64,000 bases of DNA, taken from contig NZ_CP071793.1 of assembly GCF_017498545.1 (NCBI RefSeq), positions 1,054,001 through 1,118,000 on the forward strand. The letters are read 5' to 3'. Below the pieces are notes generated by a model, which saw nothing but the letters and a program-made list of their open reading frames with translations, did no database searches and was not told the DNA's origin. This document shows, one piece after another, positions 36,176 through 45,585 of the stretch (within the stretch, counting starts at the first letter, position 1; each line of letters starts with the position of its first letter). This stretch comes from Sulfidibacter corallicola. Its GTDB lineage: Bacteria; Acidobacteriota; Holophagae; Acanthopleuribacterales; Acanthopleuribacteraceae. The translations under genes and the position numbers were made by a program.

Positions 36176-37425
36176 TGTTCCTCTTCAATCCCGATCACTG
36201 GCAGGAGATCGGCCAAACGGTTCGCAAACACAAGTTGCGGACCTTCCTCACGGCCTTCTCGGTAGCCTGGGGCATTTTCATGCTGATTCTCCTGCTGGGC
36301 GCCGGCAAAGGTTTGGAAAACGGCGTGCGTTACCAGTTTCGCGATGATGCGACAAACAGCATTTGGATCACCCCACGGCGCACCAGTGTGCCCTATCGAG
36401 GTTTGCGTCCGGGACGCTCGGTGCGTTTCACCGACGACGACTACCGCATGGTGCGCGACACCATCGGTGGGGTGGAGCACATCACCGCACGCTTCGTGTT
36501 GCGCGGCGATTTCCGGGTTCGCTATGGCGACGAGTACTCCACGTTCGGCATTCGTTCGGTTCACCCGGATCACCTATACCTCGAAAACACCCTGATGCAA
36601 GAGGGGCGATTCATCAACGAGCTCGACATCCGCGACCGTCGCAAGGTGGCCGCGATCGGGACCCGCGTCGTGACCAGCCTGTTCGGTCGCAAGAACCCGA
36701 TCGGCGAGTGGATCGACATCAACGGCATCCAGTATCGAGTGGTCGGCGTCTTTCACGACATCGGTGGCGAAGGCGAGCAACGCATGATCTACATTCCGAT
36801 CAGTACGGGCCAGGTGGCCTATGGCGGAGGAAATCAAATCCACCGTTTGATGTTCACCATTGGCGACGCCAGTTTCGACGAAAGCAAGCTCATCGAATCC
36901 AAGGTGGTGGATCTGCTGAGCGAACGTCATGTCTTCGATCCCGAGGATCCGCGCGCGATGCGGGTCGCGAACCTGGTAGAGCACTACGAGCAGTTCGCCC
37001 AGCTTTTCAAGGGCATCGCGGTCTTCGTCTGGCTGGTGGGGTTGGGAACCATCATCGCCGGCATCGTGGGGGTCAGCAACATCATGTTCATCGCGGTCAA
37101 GGAGCGCACGCGCGAGATCGGGATCCGCAAGGCGTTGGGCGCCCCGCCGAGCAGTATCATCGGACTGTTTTTGCTGGAATCGATCACCATCACGGTGCTC
37201 GCCGGTTATCTGGGCATGGTGGCCGGGATCGGATTGATCGAAGGGGTTCAGGCGGTGTTGCAGAAAATGCCCAGCCAGCCCGATTTCTTCCGCAACCCCA
37301 GTGTGGACTTCTGGACCGCTGCTACGGCGACGCTGGTCCTGATCCTGGCCGGTGTGACTGCCGGATACTTTCCGGCTCGGCGTGCTGCGGCCGTCGATCC
37401 GATCGAGGCCCTGCGCGATGAGTGA
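36175..37425 (+). CDS. MacB-like ABC permease (first of a pair)
   Basis: 416 residues from ATG 36175. A membrane helix at about 22-42 (KLRTFLTAFSVAWGIFMLIL) is followed by a large MacB-type periplasmic domain (about 60-270). Three membrane segments in the FtsX core follow, with VGVSNIMFIAVKERTREIGIRKALGA as the coupling region and the C-terminal ARRAAAVDPIEALR motif. It lacks its own ATPase domain. It would pair with the next gene as a heterodimer driven by the upstream ATPase. Confidence 0.92.
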   Translation: MFLFNPDHWQEIGQTVRKHKLRTFLTAFSVAWGIFMLILLLGAGKGLENGVRYQFRDDATNSIWITPRRTSVPYRGLRPGRSVRFTDDDYRMVRDTIGGVEHITARFVLRGDFRVRYGDEYSTFGIRSVHPDHLYLENTLMQEGRFINELDIRDRRKVAAIGTRVVTSLFGRKNPIGEWIDINGIQYRVVGVFHDIGGEGEQRMIYIPISTGQVAYGGGNQIHRLMFTIGDASFDESKLIESKVVDLLSERHVFDPEDPRAMRVANLVEHYEQFAQLFKGIAVFVWLVGLGTIIAGIVGVSNIMFIAVKERTREIGIRKALGAPPSSIIGLFLLESITITVLAGYLGMVAGIGLIEGVQAVLQKMPSQPDFFRNPSVDFWTAATATLVLILAGVTAGYFPARRAAAVDPIEALRDE

Positions 37426-37457
37426 CCCGACTCTCTTTCCCACACAAGGAGCGAGCC

Positions 37458-38708
37458 TTGTTTGACTACGACAAATGGCAAGAGATCCTGGCCACCGTCC
37501 GACGCAACAAACTGCGAACCCTGCTCACCATGTTCGGGGTGTTCTGGGGCCTGTTCCTGTTGTTGCTTTTGCTGGGTTCCGGCCAGGGTCTCGAAAACGG
37601 GGTGGGTTCCAGTTTCGACGGCTGGGCCACGAATTCCGGTTTCATCTGGCCCCGCCGCACCACCAAACCCTATCGAGGCCTACAGCCTGGGCGCCGGGCG
37701 CGGTTTACCGAGGACGACATACCCGCCCTGCGCGCCGCGCTTCCCGGCCTCGACGCCCTTGCGCCGCGTGCGCAGCTCGGCGGGTTCCGCGGTTCGAACA
37801 ACGTCTTTCGCGGCGACCGCACCGGGGGCTTTTCGGTTTACGGAGATGTGCCCGCCTACCAGCGCATCAGCTTGACCGACATGCTGGTCGGCCGCCATAT
37901 CAACCCGCTCGATATCGAAGGGAAGCGCAAGGTGGCCGTCATCGGAACCGATGTCCTGAGTGTTCTGTTCGACGAGGGCGAAGAACCCATCGGCGAGTAC
38001 ATCCGGATCAACGGCGTTTTCTTTCAGGTGGTCGGGGTTCACAAATCCCGCCGCACGGGGGGCGACGGCGATCGCGATGCCCAGTCGATCTACATCCCGC
38101 TCTCGGCCTATCAGCAGGCCTTCGGCGAAGGCAAACGATTTCACTGGTATGCCTATTCGGCCAAGCCCGGGGTGTCGGTCAATGAGTTGGAAGGGCAAAT
38201 GATGGCGGCCATCCGCGAGCGCCATCGCATTCATCCGGAGGATCGCAACGCACTGGGGCACAATAATTTGGAAGAGGAATTCCAGCAACTGACAGGCCTG
38301 TTCGGCGGCATCCGCGCCTTCGTCTGGTTTGTCGGCATCGGCACCTTGCTCGCCGGGGTGATCGGTGTCAGCAACATCATGCTGATCGTGGTCAAGGAGC
38401 GAACGCGCGAGATCGGGATTCGCAAGGCGATCGGCGCCACGCCCTGGTCGATCGTCGCGCTCATCATGCAGGAAGCCTTGTTGCTCACCGGGTTCGCCGG
38501 TTATTTGGGGCTGCTTTGCGGAGTCGCGGTCCTGGAAGCGGTGAACCGCGCCTTGGGCACCGATGCCGGGGTGTTTCTCTACCCCGCGGTCAGTCTGACG
38601 ACGGCGGGTTTGGCGTTCGCGGTGCTCGTATTGTGCGGCTGTCTGGCAGGGTTGATTCCCGCCCGACGGGCCGCTTCCATTCGGCCGATCGAGGCCATTC
38701 AGGTTTAA
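37458..38708 (+). CDS. MacB-like ABC permease (second of a pair)
   Basis: 416 residues when begun at TTG 37458, which has AAGGAG six bases upstream. This gives exactly the length of its paralogue and aligns the two N-termini (WQEILATVRRNKLRTLLTMF against WQEIGQTVRKHKLRTFLTAF). A GTG at 37422 would overlap the preceding gene. Same topology: N-terminal helix, MacB periplasmic domain, FtsX core with VIGVSNIMLIVVKERTREIG, and ending ARRAASIRPIEAIQV. The pair arose by gene duplication. Confidence 0.92.
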   Translation: MFDYDKWQEILATVRRNKLRTLLTMFGVFWGLFLLLLLLGSGQGLENGVGSSFDGWATNSGFIWPRRTTKPYRGLQPGRRARFTEDDIPALRAALPGLDALAPRAQLGGFRGSNNVFRGDRTGGFSVYGDVPAYQRISLTDMLVGRHINPLDIEGKRKVAVIGTDVLSVLFDEGEEPIGEYIRINGVFFQVVGVHKSRRTGGDGDRDAQSIYIPLSAYQQAFGEGKRFHWYAYSAKPGVSVNELEGQMMAAIRERHRIHPEDRNALGHNNLEEEFQQLTGLFGGIRAFVWFVGIGTLLAGVIGVSNIMLIVVKERTREIGIRKAIGATPWSIVALIMQEALLLTGFAGYLGLLCGVAVLEAVNRALGTDAGVFLYPAVSLTTAGLAFAVLVLCGCLAGLIPARRAASIRPIEAIQV

Positions 38709-38734
38709 CGTTTACACGGGAGATGTGCAGCACT

Positions 38735-39823
38735 ATGTTCAAGGCCATTTTGAAAAAACTGACGATTTTTATTTTTTTTCTATTGGTTGTCGCCAGCTTC
38801 GCCGGTACCGGATATTTCCTTTACAAGAAGAGTGAGGAACCGCCGGTGGTTCACGAGACGGTCGCACCCCTGCGCACCGATATCGTCAAGAAAACCGTGG
38901 CGACCGGCTCCATCAATCCGCGCCAGGAGATCGAAATCAAGTCGCACGTCTCGGGTGTGGTCGACACGCTGTATGTCGAAGCCGGTGACGTGGTGGAAGT
39001 CGGTCAATTGATCGCCAAGATCCGCATCATCCCCAGCGTGACCAGCCTCCACGATGCCGAGTCGACGGTCGAGGCCGTTCGCATCACCTACGAAAACGAT
39101 CGCAACGAATTGACGCGCCAGCGCAAGGTATTCGAGCAGAACCTGATCTCCGAATCCGAATTCAACGCCTTCGAGTTGGCCGCGCGTCGCAGTGCCCAGG
39201 AGCTGGAAGCCGCCATCGCCAACTTGGAACTGGTGCGTGAGGGGGCCTCCAAACGATCGGGAACCGAGTCGAACCTGGTCCACAGTACCGCGGCCGGCAT
39301 GGTATTGGACGTACCGGTCGAGGTGGGCAACTTCGTGATCGAATCGAATACGTTCAACGACGGCACCACGATCGCGGCCGTCGCCAACATGAACGAGATG
39401 ATCTTCGAGGGTCGGGTGGACGAATCGGAGGTCGGCAAAATCCGCCTGGGCATGCCGCTGGATCTGCGGATCGGTGCATTGGACACCGAGCGCTTCAACG
39501 CCGAGTTGGAGTTCATCGCCCCCAAGGGCATCGAATTGGAAGGTGCCATTCAGTTCGAGATTCGCGCGAAGATCAACATGCCGGCCGATGCCTTCCTGCG
39601 CGCGGGTTACAGCGCCAACGCCGACATCGTGTTGGATCGCCGTGAGAACGTCTTGGCGGTGCGGGAGGCCGATCTGTTGTTCGAGGACGACAAGGTGCTG
39701 GTCGAGGTGGAGACGGGCGCACAGGTGTTCGCCAAGAAGGAGATCCAGGTGGGCCTGTCGGACGGCATTCACATCGAGGTTCTCAGCGGCCTCGACAGCG
39801 AAACCCGCATCAAGAAAAACTGA
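38735..39823 (+). CDS. MacA/HlyD-type periplasmic membrane-fusion protein
   Basis: 362 residues from ATG 38735 (an in-frame ATG at 38723 directly abuts the GGGAG). A single N-terminal membrane anchor (about 10-30), then the lipoyl/barrel-sandwich half TVATGSINPRQEIEIKSHVS with GVVDTLYVEAGDVVEVGQLI. A helical hairpin spans about 105-175, the second lipoyl half follows (STAAGMVLDVPVEVGNFV), and beta-barrel domains run to the end. Links the permease pair to an outer-membrane TolC-like channel, which is not encoded here. Last gene of the ABC operon; a terminator lies about 100 bases downstream. Confidence 0.92.
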   Translation: MFKAILKKLTIFIFFLLVVASFAGTGYFLYKKSEEPPVVHETVAPLRTDIVKKTVATGSINPRQEIEIKSHVSGVVDTLYVEAGDVVEVGQLIAKIRIIPSVTSLHDAESTVEAVRITYENDRNELTRQRKVFEQNLISESEFNAFELAARRSAQELEAAIANLELVREGASKRSGTESNLVHSTAAGMVLDVPVEVGNFVIESNTFNDGTTIAAVANMNEMIFEGRVDESEVGKIRLGMPLDLRIGALDTERFNAELEFIAPKGIELEGAIQFEIRAKINMPADAFLRAGYSANADIVLDRRENVLAVREADLLFEDDKVLVEVETGAQVFAKKEIQVGLSDGIHIEVLSGLDSETRIKKN

Positions 39824-39920
39824 GCGGGCGAGGGTCTTCATCGGCACTGGGGGGCGTCGCAAGCGTCGGTCTCGACCTCTGGTCCGCCCCTTGATTTCCC
39901 AGAAGGCAATGGCATGGGGG

Positions 39921-39942
39921 CGGGCCGATTCAGGCCCGTTTT
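39921..39942 (+). terminator. Intrinsic terminator of the ABC exporter operon
   Basis: CGGGCC (39921-39926), a six-base loop, GGCCCG (39933-39938) and TTTT. Located 98 bases after the fusion-protein stop. The T run is short, so efficiency is uncertain. Confidence 0.55.
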
Positions 39943-40007
39943 CCGGGCGGAAACGAAACGTGATCGGGTTGGGGCTCCCGGTTCTTCCCGCTCTTCCCAC
40001 CCGGCGC

Positions 40008-40337
40008 TTATACCTTTGTCGAGTTCCCCTGGCTCCACGATCCATCCCGCCGGGGCAGAAAGCAGAACCGAACCAGGACGAGCGCAAACACGGCGAAACC
40101 CGTGGGCATGCCGGCGAGCAGCAGGATCACCAGCCAGCCGCTCGGACGGGCCATGGCGGCCGCAAGTCGGGCGTCGCCCCAATCGATGTTGCGGCCACCT
40201 GGCGGAAACAGGACCGCCACCTGGATGAGGGTGGCGTACAGCAGCCACAATGTGCCCAGAAGCGCGAAGGTGATTAGGCTCATACACACCAGTTCCCAGA
40301 GGAGAGCCCGTCGTTCCTTGGCCAGGTCGTCAACCAT
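40008..40337 (-). CDS. Small two-helix membrane protein, function unknown
   Basis: 109 residues with two clear hydrophobic segments (about 16-43, MSLITFALLGTLWLLYATLIQV; about 68-92, WLVILLLAGMPTGFAVFALVLV) and a charged N-terminus. I do not recognise the family. Its ATG overlaps the end of the upstream pentapeptide-repeat gene by eight bases, so it is probably translationally coupled and may be a partner subunit. Ends a leftward group that begins at 44423. Confidence 0.65.
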   Translation of the reverse strand: MVDDLAKERRALLWELVCMSLITFALLGTLWLLYATLIQVAVLFPPGGRNIDWGDARLAAAMARPSGWLVILLLAGMPTGFAVFALVLVRFCFLPRRDGSWSQGNSTKV

Positions 40338-41733
40338 GATCCCGTTCCCGGCATCGCTCGTCAGGCCCGCGGGATCCTCGGATCTGGGAACGTTGTGTCG
40401 ACGTCAGGTTCGATGCCTCGTATCGGGCGCCCGCCAGCTTGGCCGCAAACAAATTGGTTCGACGTAACGACGCGCGCCGCAAATCGGCATGTTCCAGGTC
40501 CGCGTAATGGAGGCGCGCCCCATCGAGCCTGGCATGTCTCAGATCGGCGCCACGGAGCTGGGCTCGTTTGAGATCGGTTTGGGTCAACCCGACCCCGGCC
40601 ATGGAGCTGTGCGATAAATCGGCGCCGGTCAGGATCGCGTGCGAGAGATTGACACCCGAGAGATCCACCCGGCACAATGTCGCACCTGCCGCCTGGGCGC
40701 CTGAAAAATCCATTTCCACCAAAGACAGCGTTCCCGTGGGTCGAAGCCAACCATCTTCGGCCAGCCGCGCCAACAGGATGCCGCGCTGATCTCCGTCGCA
40801 GTGGGCAAGTTCCGCACGCAGGAGGGTTCGGGCGATTTCCGCGATGCGCCTCGCATCCGTTTGTGCCCGGGCGCCCGCATCACGGAGGAATACCAGGTTG
40901 TCCGCGAGAAAGGTGCCCATGTCTCTTCGCCAAAAAGCCCGTGCCCTTCCTTCGCTTCGGCGTTCTCGATGGGTTGCCAAAAACGTCGTTCCGAAACCGA
41001 GGGACATGGCGATCATGCCGCTCAACAAGGCCGCCATGGTTCCGGAGCCTCGAGAGAGAAACGCGGCGGTGGCATCGCCGTAAATCGCTTCGTTCAATCC
41101 GCTGATATCGCCGAGGATCGACACGGCAAGCGAGAGCGTAAGCCATCCGGCGATCAAAAAGCTGGCCAAGGCGAGGGCTTGAAGGTGCAGCGGGTCCTCG
41201 GTCCGATCCTCGGATGCGGAAATCGAGACGGTGTCGGGTGTATCGGCCGCGTTTGGCAGGCTGGCCAGAGCCTTGAAACGAGCCAATCGTTTCGAGAAAT
41301 GAGACGCTGGCGGATGGCCCTGACACGTTTCGGGCCTCGCATCCCTGGGGGTGGCATGGGCTCCGGCGAGTGTCGCGAGCACGTTGCGCAACTCCGTCCC
41401 GAAGTCTTTCCACCGGGCGCGTTCTTCCCGCAAGTATAGGGATTGCAAATGTTTCCATTTTGCAAGAGCATGCACCCGAGTGACCCAACCCGCTGCGAAG
41501 ATCAAGAAGCCCATGATCAGAAAGAAAAGGGCGAGCATCAGTTCGAAGATGAAGCCGTTTTGGAACGCGCTTTCGGGCAGTGGGAAACCTTCGGGGAGGT
41601 GGATCTGTGACAGTGTCGCGGTCGCGAGCGTTTCGTCGCTCAGAAGTCCGTCGACAAACATGCCGCAGGGAATCGCGAAGATCGGCACACTGGCCCAAAT
41701 CAATAGAGATCCAAACAGTTTGATGTTGTCCAT
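40330..41733 (-). CDS. Membrane protein with C-terminal pentapeptide repeats
   Basis: 467 residues from ATG 41733 (AAGGAG seven bases upstream; GTG 41739 abuts that site). Four membrane segments: about 8-30, 63-85, 190-212 and 235-255. The tail from about 345 to 450 is pentapeptide repeats of the A(D/N)Lxx type (VDLSGVNLSHAILTGADLSH, AQLRGADLRHARLDGARL, ADLEHADLRRASLRRTNL), predicted to form a right-handed quadrilateral beta-helix in the cytoplasm. Such tails usually mediate protein contacts. A spacing of 48 bases separates it from the M48 protease gene. Substrate or partner unknown. Confidence 0.85.
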   Translation of the reverse strand: MDNIKLFGSLLIWASVPIFAIPCGMFVDGLLSDETLATATLSQIHLPEGFPLPESAFQNGFIFELMLALFFLIMGFLIFAAGWVTRVHALAKWKHLQSLYLREERARWKDFGTELRNVLATLAGAHATPRDARPETCQGHPPASHFSKRLARFKALASLPNAADTPDTVSISASEDRTEDPLHLQALALASFLIAGWLTLSLAVSILGDISGLNEAIYGDATAAFLSRGSGTMAALLSGMIAMSLGFGTTFLATHRERRSEGRARAFWRRDMGTFLADNLVFLRDAGARAQTDARRIAEIARTLLRAELAHCDGDQRGILLARLAEDGWLRPTGTLSLVEMDFSGAQAAGATLCRVDLSGVNLSHAILTGADLSHSSMAGVGLTQTDLKRAQLRGADLRHARLDGARLHYADLEHADLRRASLRRTNLFAAKLAGARYEASNLTSTQRSQIRGSRGPDERCRERDHG

Positions 41734-41781
41734 GGTCACACTCCTTCGGGCTCCGCCGATGAGACCGATGCCTCGCGTTGA

Positions 41782-43767
41782 TCAGGGTCGGTGGTGAGAT
41801 GCAGGGAATTGGTGAGGGGGTGTCACAACTCGCCAGTCCCGGTCGATGTCGCGCACTTCCACGAAAAGCCAGGGGGTGAGCGATGCACCACAGTGGGCGC
41901 AGTCCCGACCCATCACGAACAGGGATTCGCAGGGGGCGTGGCAGGTGGGGCAATGTGGTTTGCGGTACAGTGCGAGGCCCGCGCCCAGAATCAGGCCCCA
42001 GGTCAGGAGCACGAAAATGAGAACCGCGCATAAGTAGGCCATGGCGAACATGCCGATCATGACTTGGTTCAGGGCCAGGTTGGGATCAGGGGCATGCGTC
42101 ATGGTCGCGGTCATGCTGGAGTACCACCATTCGGTGCGGCTGAGGCGGAGGCCGAGAAAAGCGCCGTAAGCCGGCCAAAAGAAGGCCGTCAGAATCAGGG
42201 TGGAAGCCCATCGAATGGCGCGGCGGAGCCATTGGGGAGATTTGGTTTCGGCGCGGGTACCCAGCAGGGTTCGAACCGTGAAACGCAGGAGTGTCGCCCA
42301 AACCCAAATCAGGATCCAAAACCCGACCAACCACAGAAGGTGCAGGAGAAGAAGCGAGCCGGAATCGAAGCGCCCGATGTCGGGAAGAAAAAAGGGCGTC
42401 GTGGCGACGAGCCCCGAGAGGAACCACAGGGATGGTCGCCACAGTGCCGTGTAGCCCCAAGAACCGGGGCCGTGAAGGACCAAATCGGCGACCGCCTGTT
42501 TCTCGACCTGGATGCCGAAGCCACGCGTGACGAGGTGTGTGAGACCCCACATCACGCCCAGGGGATAGAGCGTCGGAAGGCCCAGGTTCAGTACAATGTG
42601 ACCGGCCACGCTCGTGAGGCCGCGTAGCTGGGGATGCCAGGCTCGCGTTGCCTCGGCGAGCGCGAGGTAGCCCTCCATGCCCTTGGCGGCCAGCCAAAAT
42701 TGGGTGGGCAACACGAACGTGGCGAGCACAAACGAAAGCAGGCCGAGAAGGAATCCGCTGGTAAAAACCGTGGTTGGGTCGGTGCGAAACAACCGTTCCG
42801 GGTGGTGCAGGATGGTGAGGCGCGCTTCGTGGCTCGGATGGAAGTCCCGGGTGGAGCGCAGGATGGCAGGCGTGTGTCGCAGCACGAGCCGGCCAAGCCA
42901 ACTTCGGAACCCTTCACCGGCCTGGCGCGCGGCAGGGGACGCTTCAGGTGGCGACACCGAGAGGAACGCGATCAGGGCATCGGCGCGGTTCCAGGTGACC
43001 ACGCGCCAATCGGCGTAGTATTCGCGAATCCGGATCAGGCGCCAAAGGATCAGCTTGAGCACGACATACAGGGCGATGGCCACGATGAGGATCCGAAAGA
43101 GGTTCGCGCCGAAATGGGGAGAGAGGTAAACCAGGGGCAGCCAAAGCAGGGCAAGGAGCAAGAGAGCCGGAATCGTGGTGTGGAGCAGGGCCAGGCTCCA
43201 TTCGCGGGTATCCACGTCGCGATTGACGACATGTCCCATTTCATGGAGGATCAACGCTTCTCGGTGGCGATTCCAAAACACCTCCTGCCAGGTCGGCGGA
43301 CCGTCGAGGAAAAGGACCGGCCGGCGACTGGACCCCAACACCACCCCGCCCAGACTTCCGCCCTTGGTGGCGAGGTGGGGGATTGGGACACCCAACTTGT
43401 GCGACACCGTGGCCACGAAGCGGCGTAGCCGGGGGGCGCGGTCGGGTGGCAGGTCCCGAGCGTCATGGTCTCGAGCGAACCGTCGAACGTGTCCGCGCAC
43501 CCTGATCCAGGCCACCATCTGCCAAACGGCCAGGGAAGCCAGGGCGACCAACATCAGGTTCTCCAGGGCTGCGATCAATGAACCGATGGCGGTATTCCGG
43601 TGAGGGAGGTGAAGGTCGTCGAAAAACAGCAGCATGGCGGGGCCGCGCGACCGAGAAACCAGAGAATCGCCCAGGTGGGCGAAATCCAGGCCTGTCCCCC
43701 AGAAGCCCAGCATGATACCCGACGTCCAAAAAACGGTCATGGCGATGAAGGCGATCATCGTGAACAT
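41782..43767 (-). CDS. M48-family membrane metalloprotease with C-terminal zinc ribbon
   Basis: 661 residues from ATG 43767, where a hydrophobic anchor begins (MFTMIAFIAMTVFWTSGIML); the ribosome-binding site is weak and a longer start is possible. After two N-terminal membrane segments comes an M48 domain: VLFLDGPP, the zinc motif HEMGH in ALILHEMGHVVNRD (about 170), and the third ligand in IRIREYYADWR. About six more membrane segments follow from 300 to 590. The end has two CxxC-type pairs (CPTCHAPC and CAHCGASL), a zinc ribbon not usual for HtpX. Membrane-protein quality control or signalling is plausible. Part of a leftward group with the pentapeptide protein. Confidence 0.85.
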   Translation of the reverse strand: MFTMIAFIAMTVFWTSGIMLGFWGTGLDFAHLGDSLVSRSRGPAMLLFFDDLHLPHRNTAIGSLIAALENLMLVALASLAVWQMVAWIRVRGHVRRFARDHDARDLPPDRAPRLRRFVATVSHKLGVPIPHLATKGGSLGGVVLGSSRRPVLFLDGPPTWQEVFWNRHREALILHEMGHVVNRDVDTREWSLALLHTTIPALLLLALLWLPLVYLSPHFGANLFRILIVAIALYVVLKLILWRLIRIREYYADWRVVTWNRADALIAFLSVSPPEASPAARQAGEGFRSWLGRLVLRHTPAILRSTRDFHPSHEARLTILHHPERLFRTDPTTVFTSGFLLGLLSFVLATFVLPTQFWLAAKGMEGYLALAEATRAWHPQLRGLTSVAGHIVLNLGLPTLYPLGVMWGLTHLVTRGFGIQVEKQAVADLVLHGPGSWGYTALWRPSLWFLSGLVATTPFFLPDIGRFDSGSLLLLHLLWLVGFWILIWVWATLLRFTVRTLLGTRAETKSPQWLRRAIRWASTLILTAFFWPAYGAFLGLRLSRTEWWYSSMTATMTHAPDPNLALNQVMIGMFAMAYLCAVLIFVLLTWGLILGAGLALYRKPHCPTCHAPCESLFVMGRDCAHCGASLTPWLFVEVRDIDRDWRVVTPPHQFPASHHRP

Positions 43768-43991
43768 GTGTCGGGTTTCCGAAGGAAAGGCGAATGGATT
43801 CAAACGCCGTTCGCGTGCATCCCGCGACGGGTGTTCCACCGCCTCGCGGCAGCCCGTCCCCGGTGCAGGATCCACAGGAGGCACGGTTCTCGGCTGCTCG
43901 GAAATTCGATCCGATGTCGCTGCATCCGAGGCTCCGGCCCGGCTTTTTCGGCGTGTCGTTGCGCCGCCTGTCCCTCCGTGGCTTCGCCCTA

Positions 43992-44423
43992 TCAACGTTT
44001 TTGACCTTCGGCGGCGAGGGTACGGTCGCGGACGGCCGTGGCCGCTTCGGCGATCGCCTCCGCCCTGTGCGTCGCACGCGCCGAACCGACGAAGCGGGCA
44101 ATTCGGCACACCTCGGCGCCCGTGATGACCGGTCGCCCCGTGGCATCCATTGGCGAACTCGGTTGCGATGTCAGGATGGACGCCGCCAAGGGCACCAAAG
44201 TGAACACCAAAGGGTCGAAAACACCGACACCTCCGGCGTGCTCCTTCGTGTCGATCTTCATCCAGGTGCCTTCCACCGCCATCTGGATCACCGGACCCGC
44301 GAAAATCTCGGTCAACTCGGTTTCCAGGGGCTCGACGAGGGTCACGATTTCGAAAACCATTTGTTCCACGGCAGCCCGACATGCCGGATCTCGCAATCTC
44401 CGCATCTCGTCCTTCAACGCCAT
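43992..44423 (-). CDS. Hypothetical 143-residue protein upstream of the M48 gene
   Basis: ATG 44423 has an excellent GGGAGG site five bases upstream, which is the main evidence for a gene. The sequence begins MALKDEMRRLRDPACRAAVE and is helical to about 60 (MVFEIVTLVEPLETELTEIF). A short hydrophobic stretch near 75-90 (VFTLVPLAASILT) may be membrane-associated. No family recognised. It lies 224 bases upstream of the protease start and is divergent from the CsgG-like gene. Longer frames crossing this region in other phases are rejected. Confidence 0.6.
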   Translation of the reverse strand: MALKDEMRRLRDPACRAAVEQMVFEIVTLVEPLETELTEIFAGPVIQMAVEGTWMKIDTKEHAGGVGVFDPLVFTLVPLAASILTSQPSSPMDATGRPVITGAEVCRIARFVGSARATHRAEAIAEAATAVRDRTLAAEGQKR

Positions 44424-44474
44424 CGCCACCTCCCGACGTGCTCTTCTCGAAAGGTGGGAAACCCAAAGGGTCGG

Positions 44475-44507
44475 TCCGTGCAGAAAAAAGCGTCGCTCCT
44501 GCACGGA
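44475..44507. promoter_or_regulatory. Inverted repeat between divergent genes
   Basis: TCCGTGCAG (44475-44483) and CTGCACGGA (44499-44507) form a perfect nine-base dyad around 15 bases that include six A. It lies midway in the 136-base gap between the leftward 44423 start and the rightward 44560 start, so it could be an operator acting on both, or a 5'-leader hairpin of the CsgG-like mRNA. Confidence 0.45.
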
Positions 44508-44559
44508 TCTCTGCGAAGGGGTTCTCTACCTTCATCGACACCCTTCAGGAGGAAACCCC

Positions 44560-45585
44560 ATGCTTCACATACTGTCGGTCATTGCCTTGTTCGGGTACAA
44601 CGGCTATCCGGATATCAGGGACATGTTCCTCAAATCGTTCAACGCCAAGGTCGTGGTCACCATGACCCATCCGCCGAGTCTTCGTCTCGACATCCAACGC
44701 GTCGCTATCAAGGGGGCGGGAGGTCCTTGCGTTGACGAGGTTTTGACCGACCTCGCCGATCAGTTTCTGGACAACGGAGTCGAAGTGCTCGACCGTGCCA
44801 ACACGGAAACCATCCTATCCGAAATCGATTTCGGCGCCAGCGGCTACGTGAATCGCGACACGGCGCTCCACTTGGGCGAACTGCTGCAAGCCGACGCCCT
44901 GGTGCTGGTCAAGGGCCACTATTGCAAGACCGAGCATCGCCGCGACAGCAACAGCTACACGGACAAGAAGGGCGTTCGCCACACCACCTATCGGGTATAC
45001 ACCGACGGCCATTTCAAGGTGGGCGTGCAAATCATCGATTTCATGACGGGACGGTTGTACGAAAGCGAGATCGTGGAGGGCAGGAGTATCGCAAGTAATT
45101 CCAGCAGTGATGGATACCCTTCCTATCCCTCCAAGGTCGATGCCCGCAATCGAGCCATCGCCGATGGGATGGCGCGCCTGGCCCGCATGTTCTTCTCCTG
45201 GCAGGAGCGGCGCGAGTTCGTGTTCTTCGACAACAAGAAGCTCGGTTTGAGAGAGGCGGCCAACCTGGTGCGCATCGGGGAATACCGCGAGGCACTGGCG
45301 CGAGCCCGCATCAGCGCGGAAGCCGCCGAAACGTCCCCCAAGGTCAAATCCAAATTGAAGGCGAGAGCTCGATACAATTTGGGTATGTGTCACTTCATTT
45401 TGGGCGAACACGACCAGGCCCTGACACACCTGACCCGCGCTTACCAGATCAGCAGTACCAAAGTGTTTCGTGAGGCCGTCTTGGAATGCAAGCGATCCAA
45501 GCAACTGGCGGAACAGGTGAGCGCGGCCCTGGATCTTCGCCGAGGCGCGGAACGCGAGGGCGGTGGGCGCGATCCAAACCGGTAA
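44560..45585 (+). CDS. CsgG-like protein with TPR-like C-terminus
   Basis: 341 residues from ATG 44560 (AGGAGG, spacing seven). A short hydrophobic start (MLHILSVIALFG), without a lipobox. Residues 25-210 resemble the CsgG/HfaB fold: LDIQRVAIKGAGG, VEVLDRANTETILSEIDFGASGYV and ALHLGELLQADALVLVKGHY, followed by beta strands (HFKVGVQIIDFMTGRLYESE). About 235-325 is helical with TPR-like spacing (EAANLVRIGEYREALARARI, ARYNLGMCHFILGEHDQALT). Known for the fold: outer-membrane secretion pore or periplasmic regulator. It is followed in the same direction by a J-like protein whose own C-terminus has a related fold. Confidence 0.75.
   Translation: MLHILSVIALFGYNGYPDIRDMFLKSFNAKVVVTMTHPPSLRLDIQRVAIKGAGGPCVDEVLTDLADQFLDNGVEVLDRANTETILSEIDFGASGYVNRDTALHLGELLQADALVLVKGHYCKTEHRRDSNSYTDKKGVRHTTYRVYTDGHFKVGVQIIDFMTGRLYESEIVEGRSIASNSSSDGYPSYPSKVDARNRAIADGMARLARMFFSWQERREFVFFDNKKLGLREAANLVRIGEYREALARARISAEAAETSPKVKSKLKARARYNLGMCHFILGEHDQALTHLTRAYQISSTKVFREAVLECKRSKQLAEQVSAALDLRRGAEREGGGRDPNR

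Noticed and set aside
37422-37457. GTG start for the second permease
   Set aside because: It would overlap the first permease; TTG 37458 has AAGGAG and makes both paralogues 416 residues with aligned N-termini.
43767-44541. Long N-terminal extension of the M48 protein
   Set aside because: The extension is Arg/Pro-rich without similarity and overlaps another frame with a strong ribosome-binding site at 44423.
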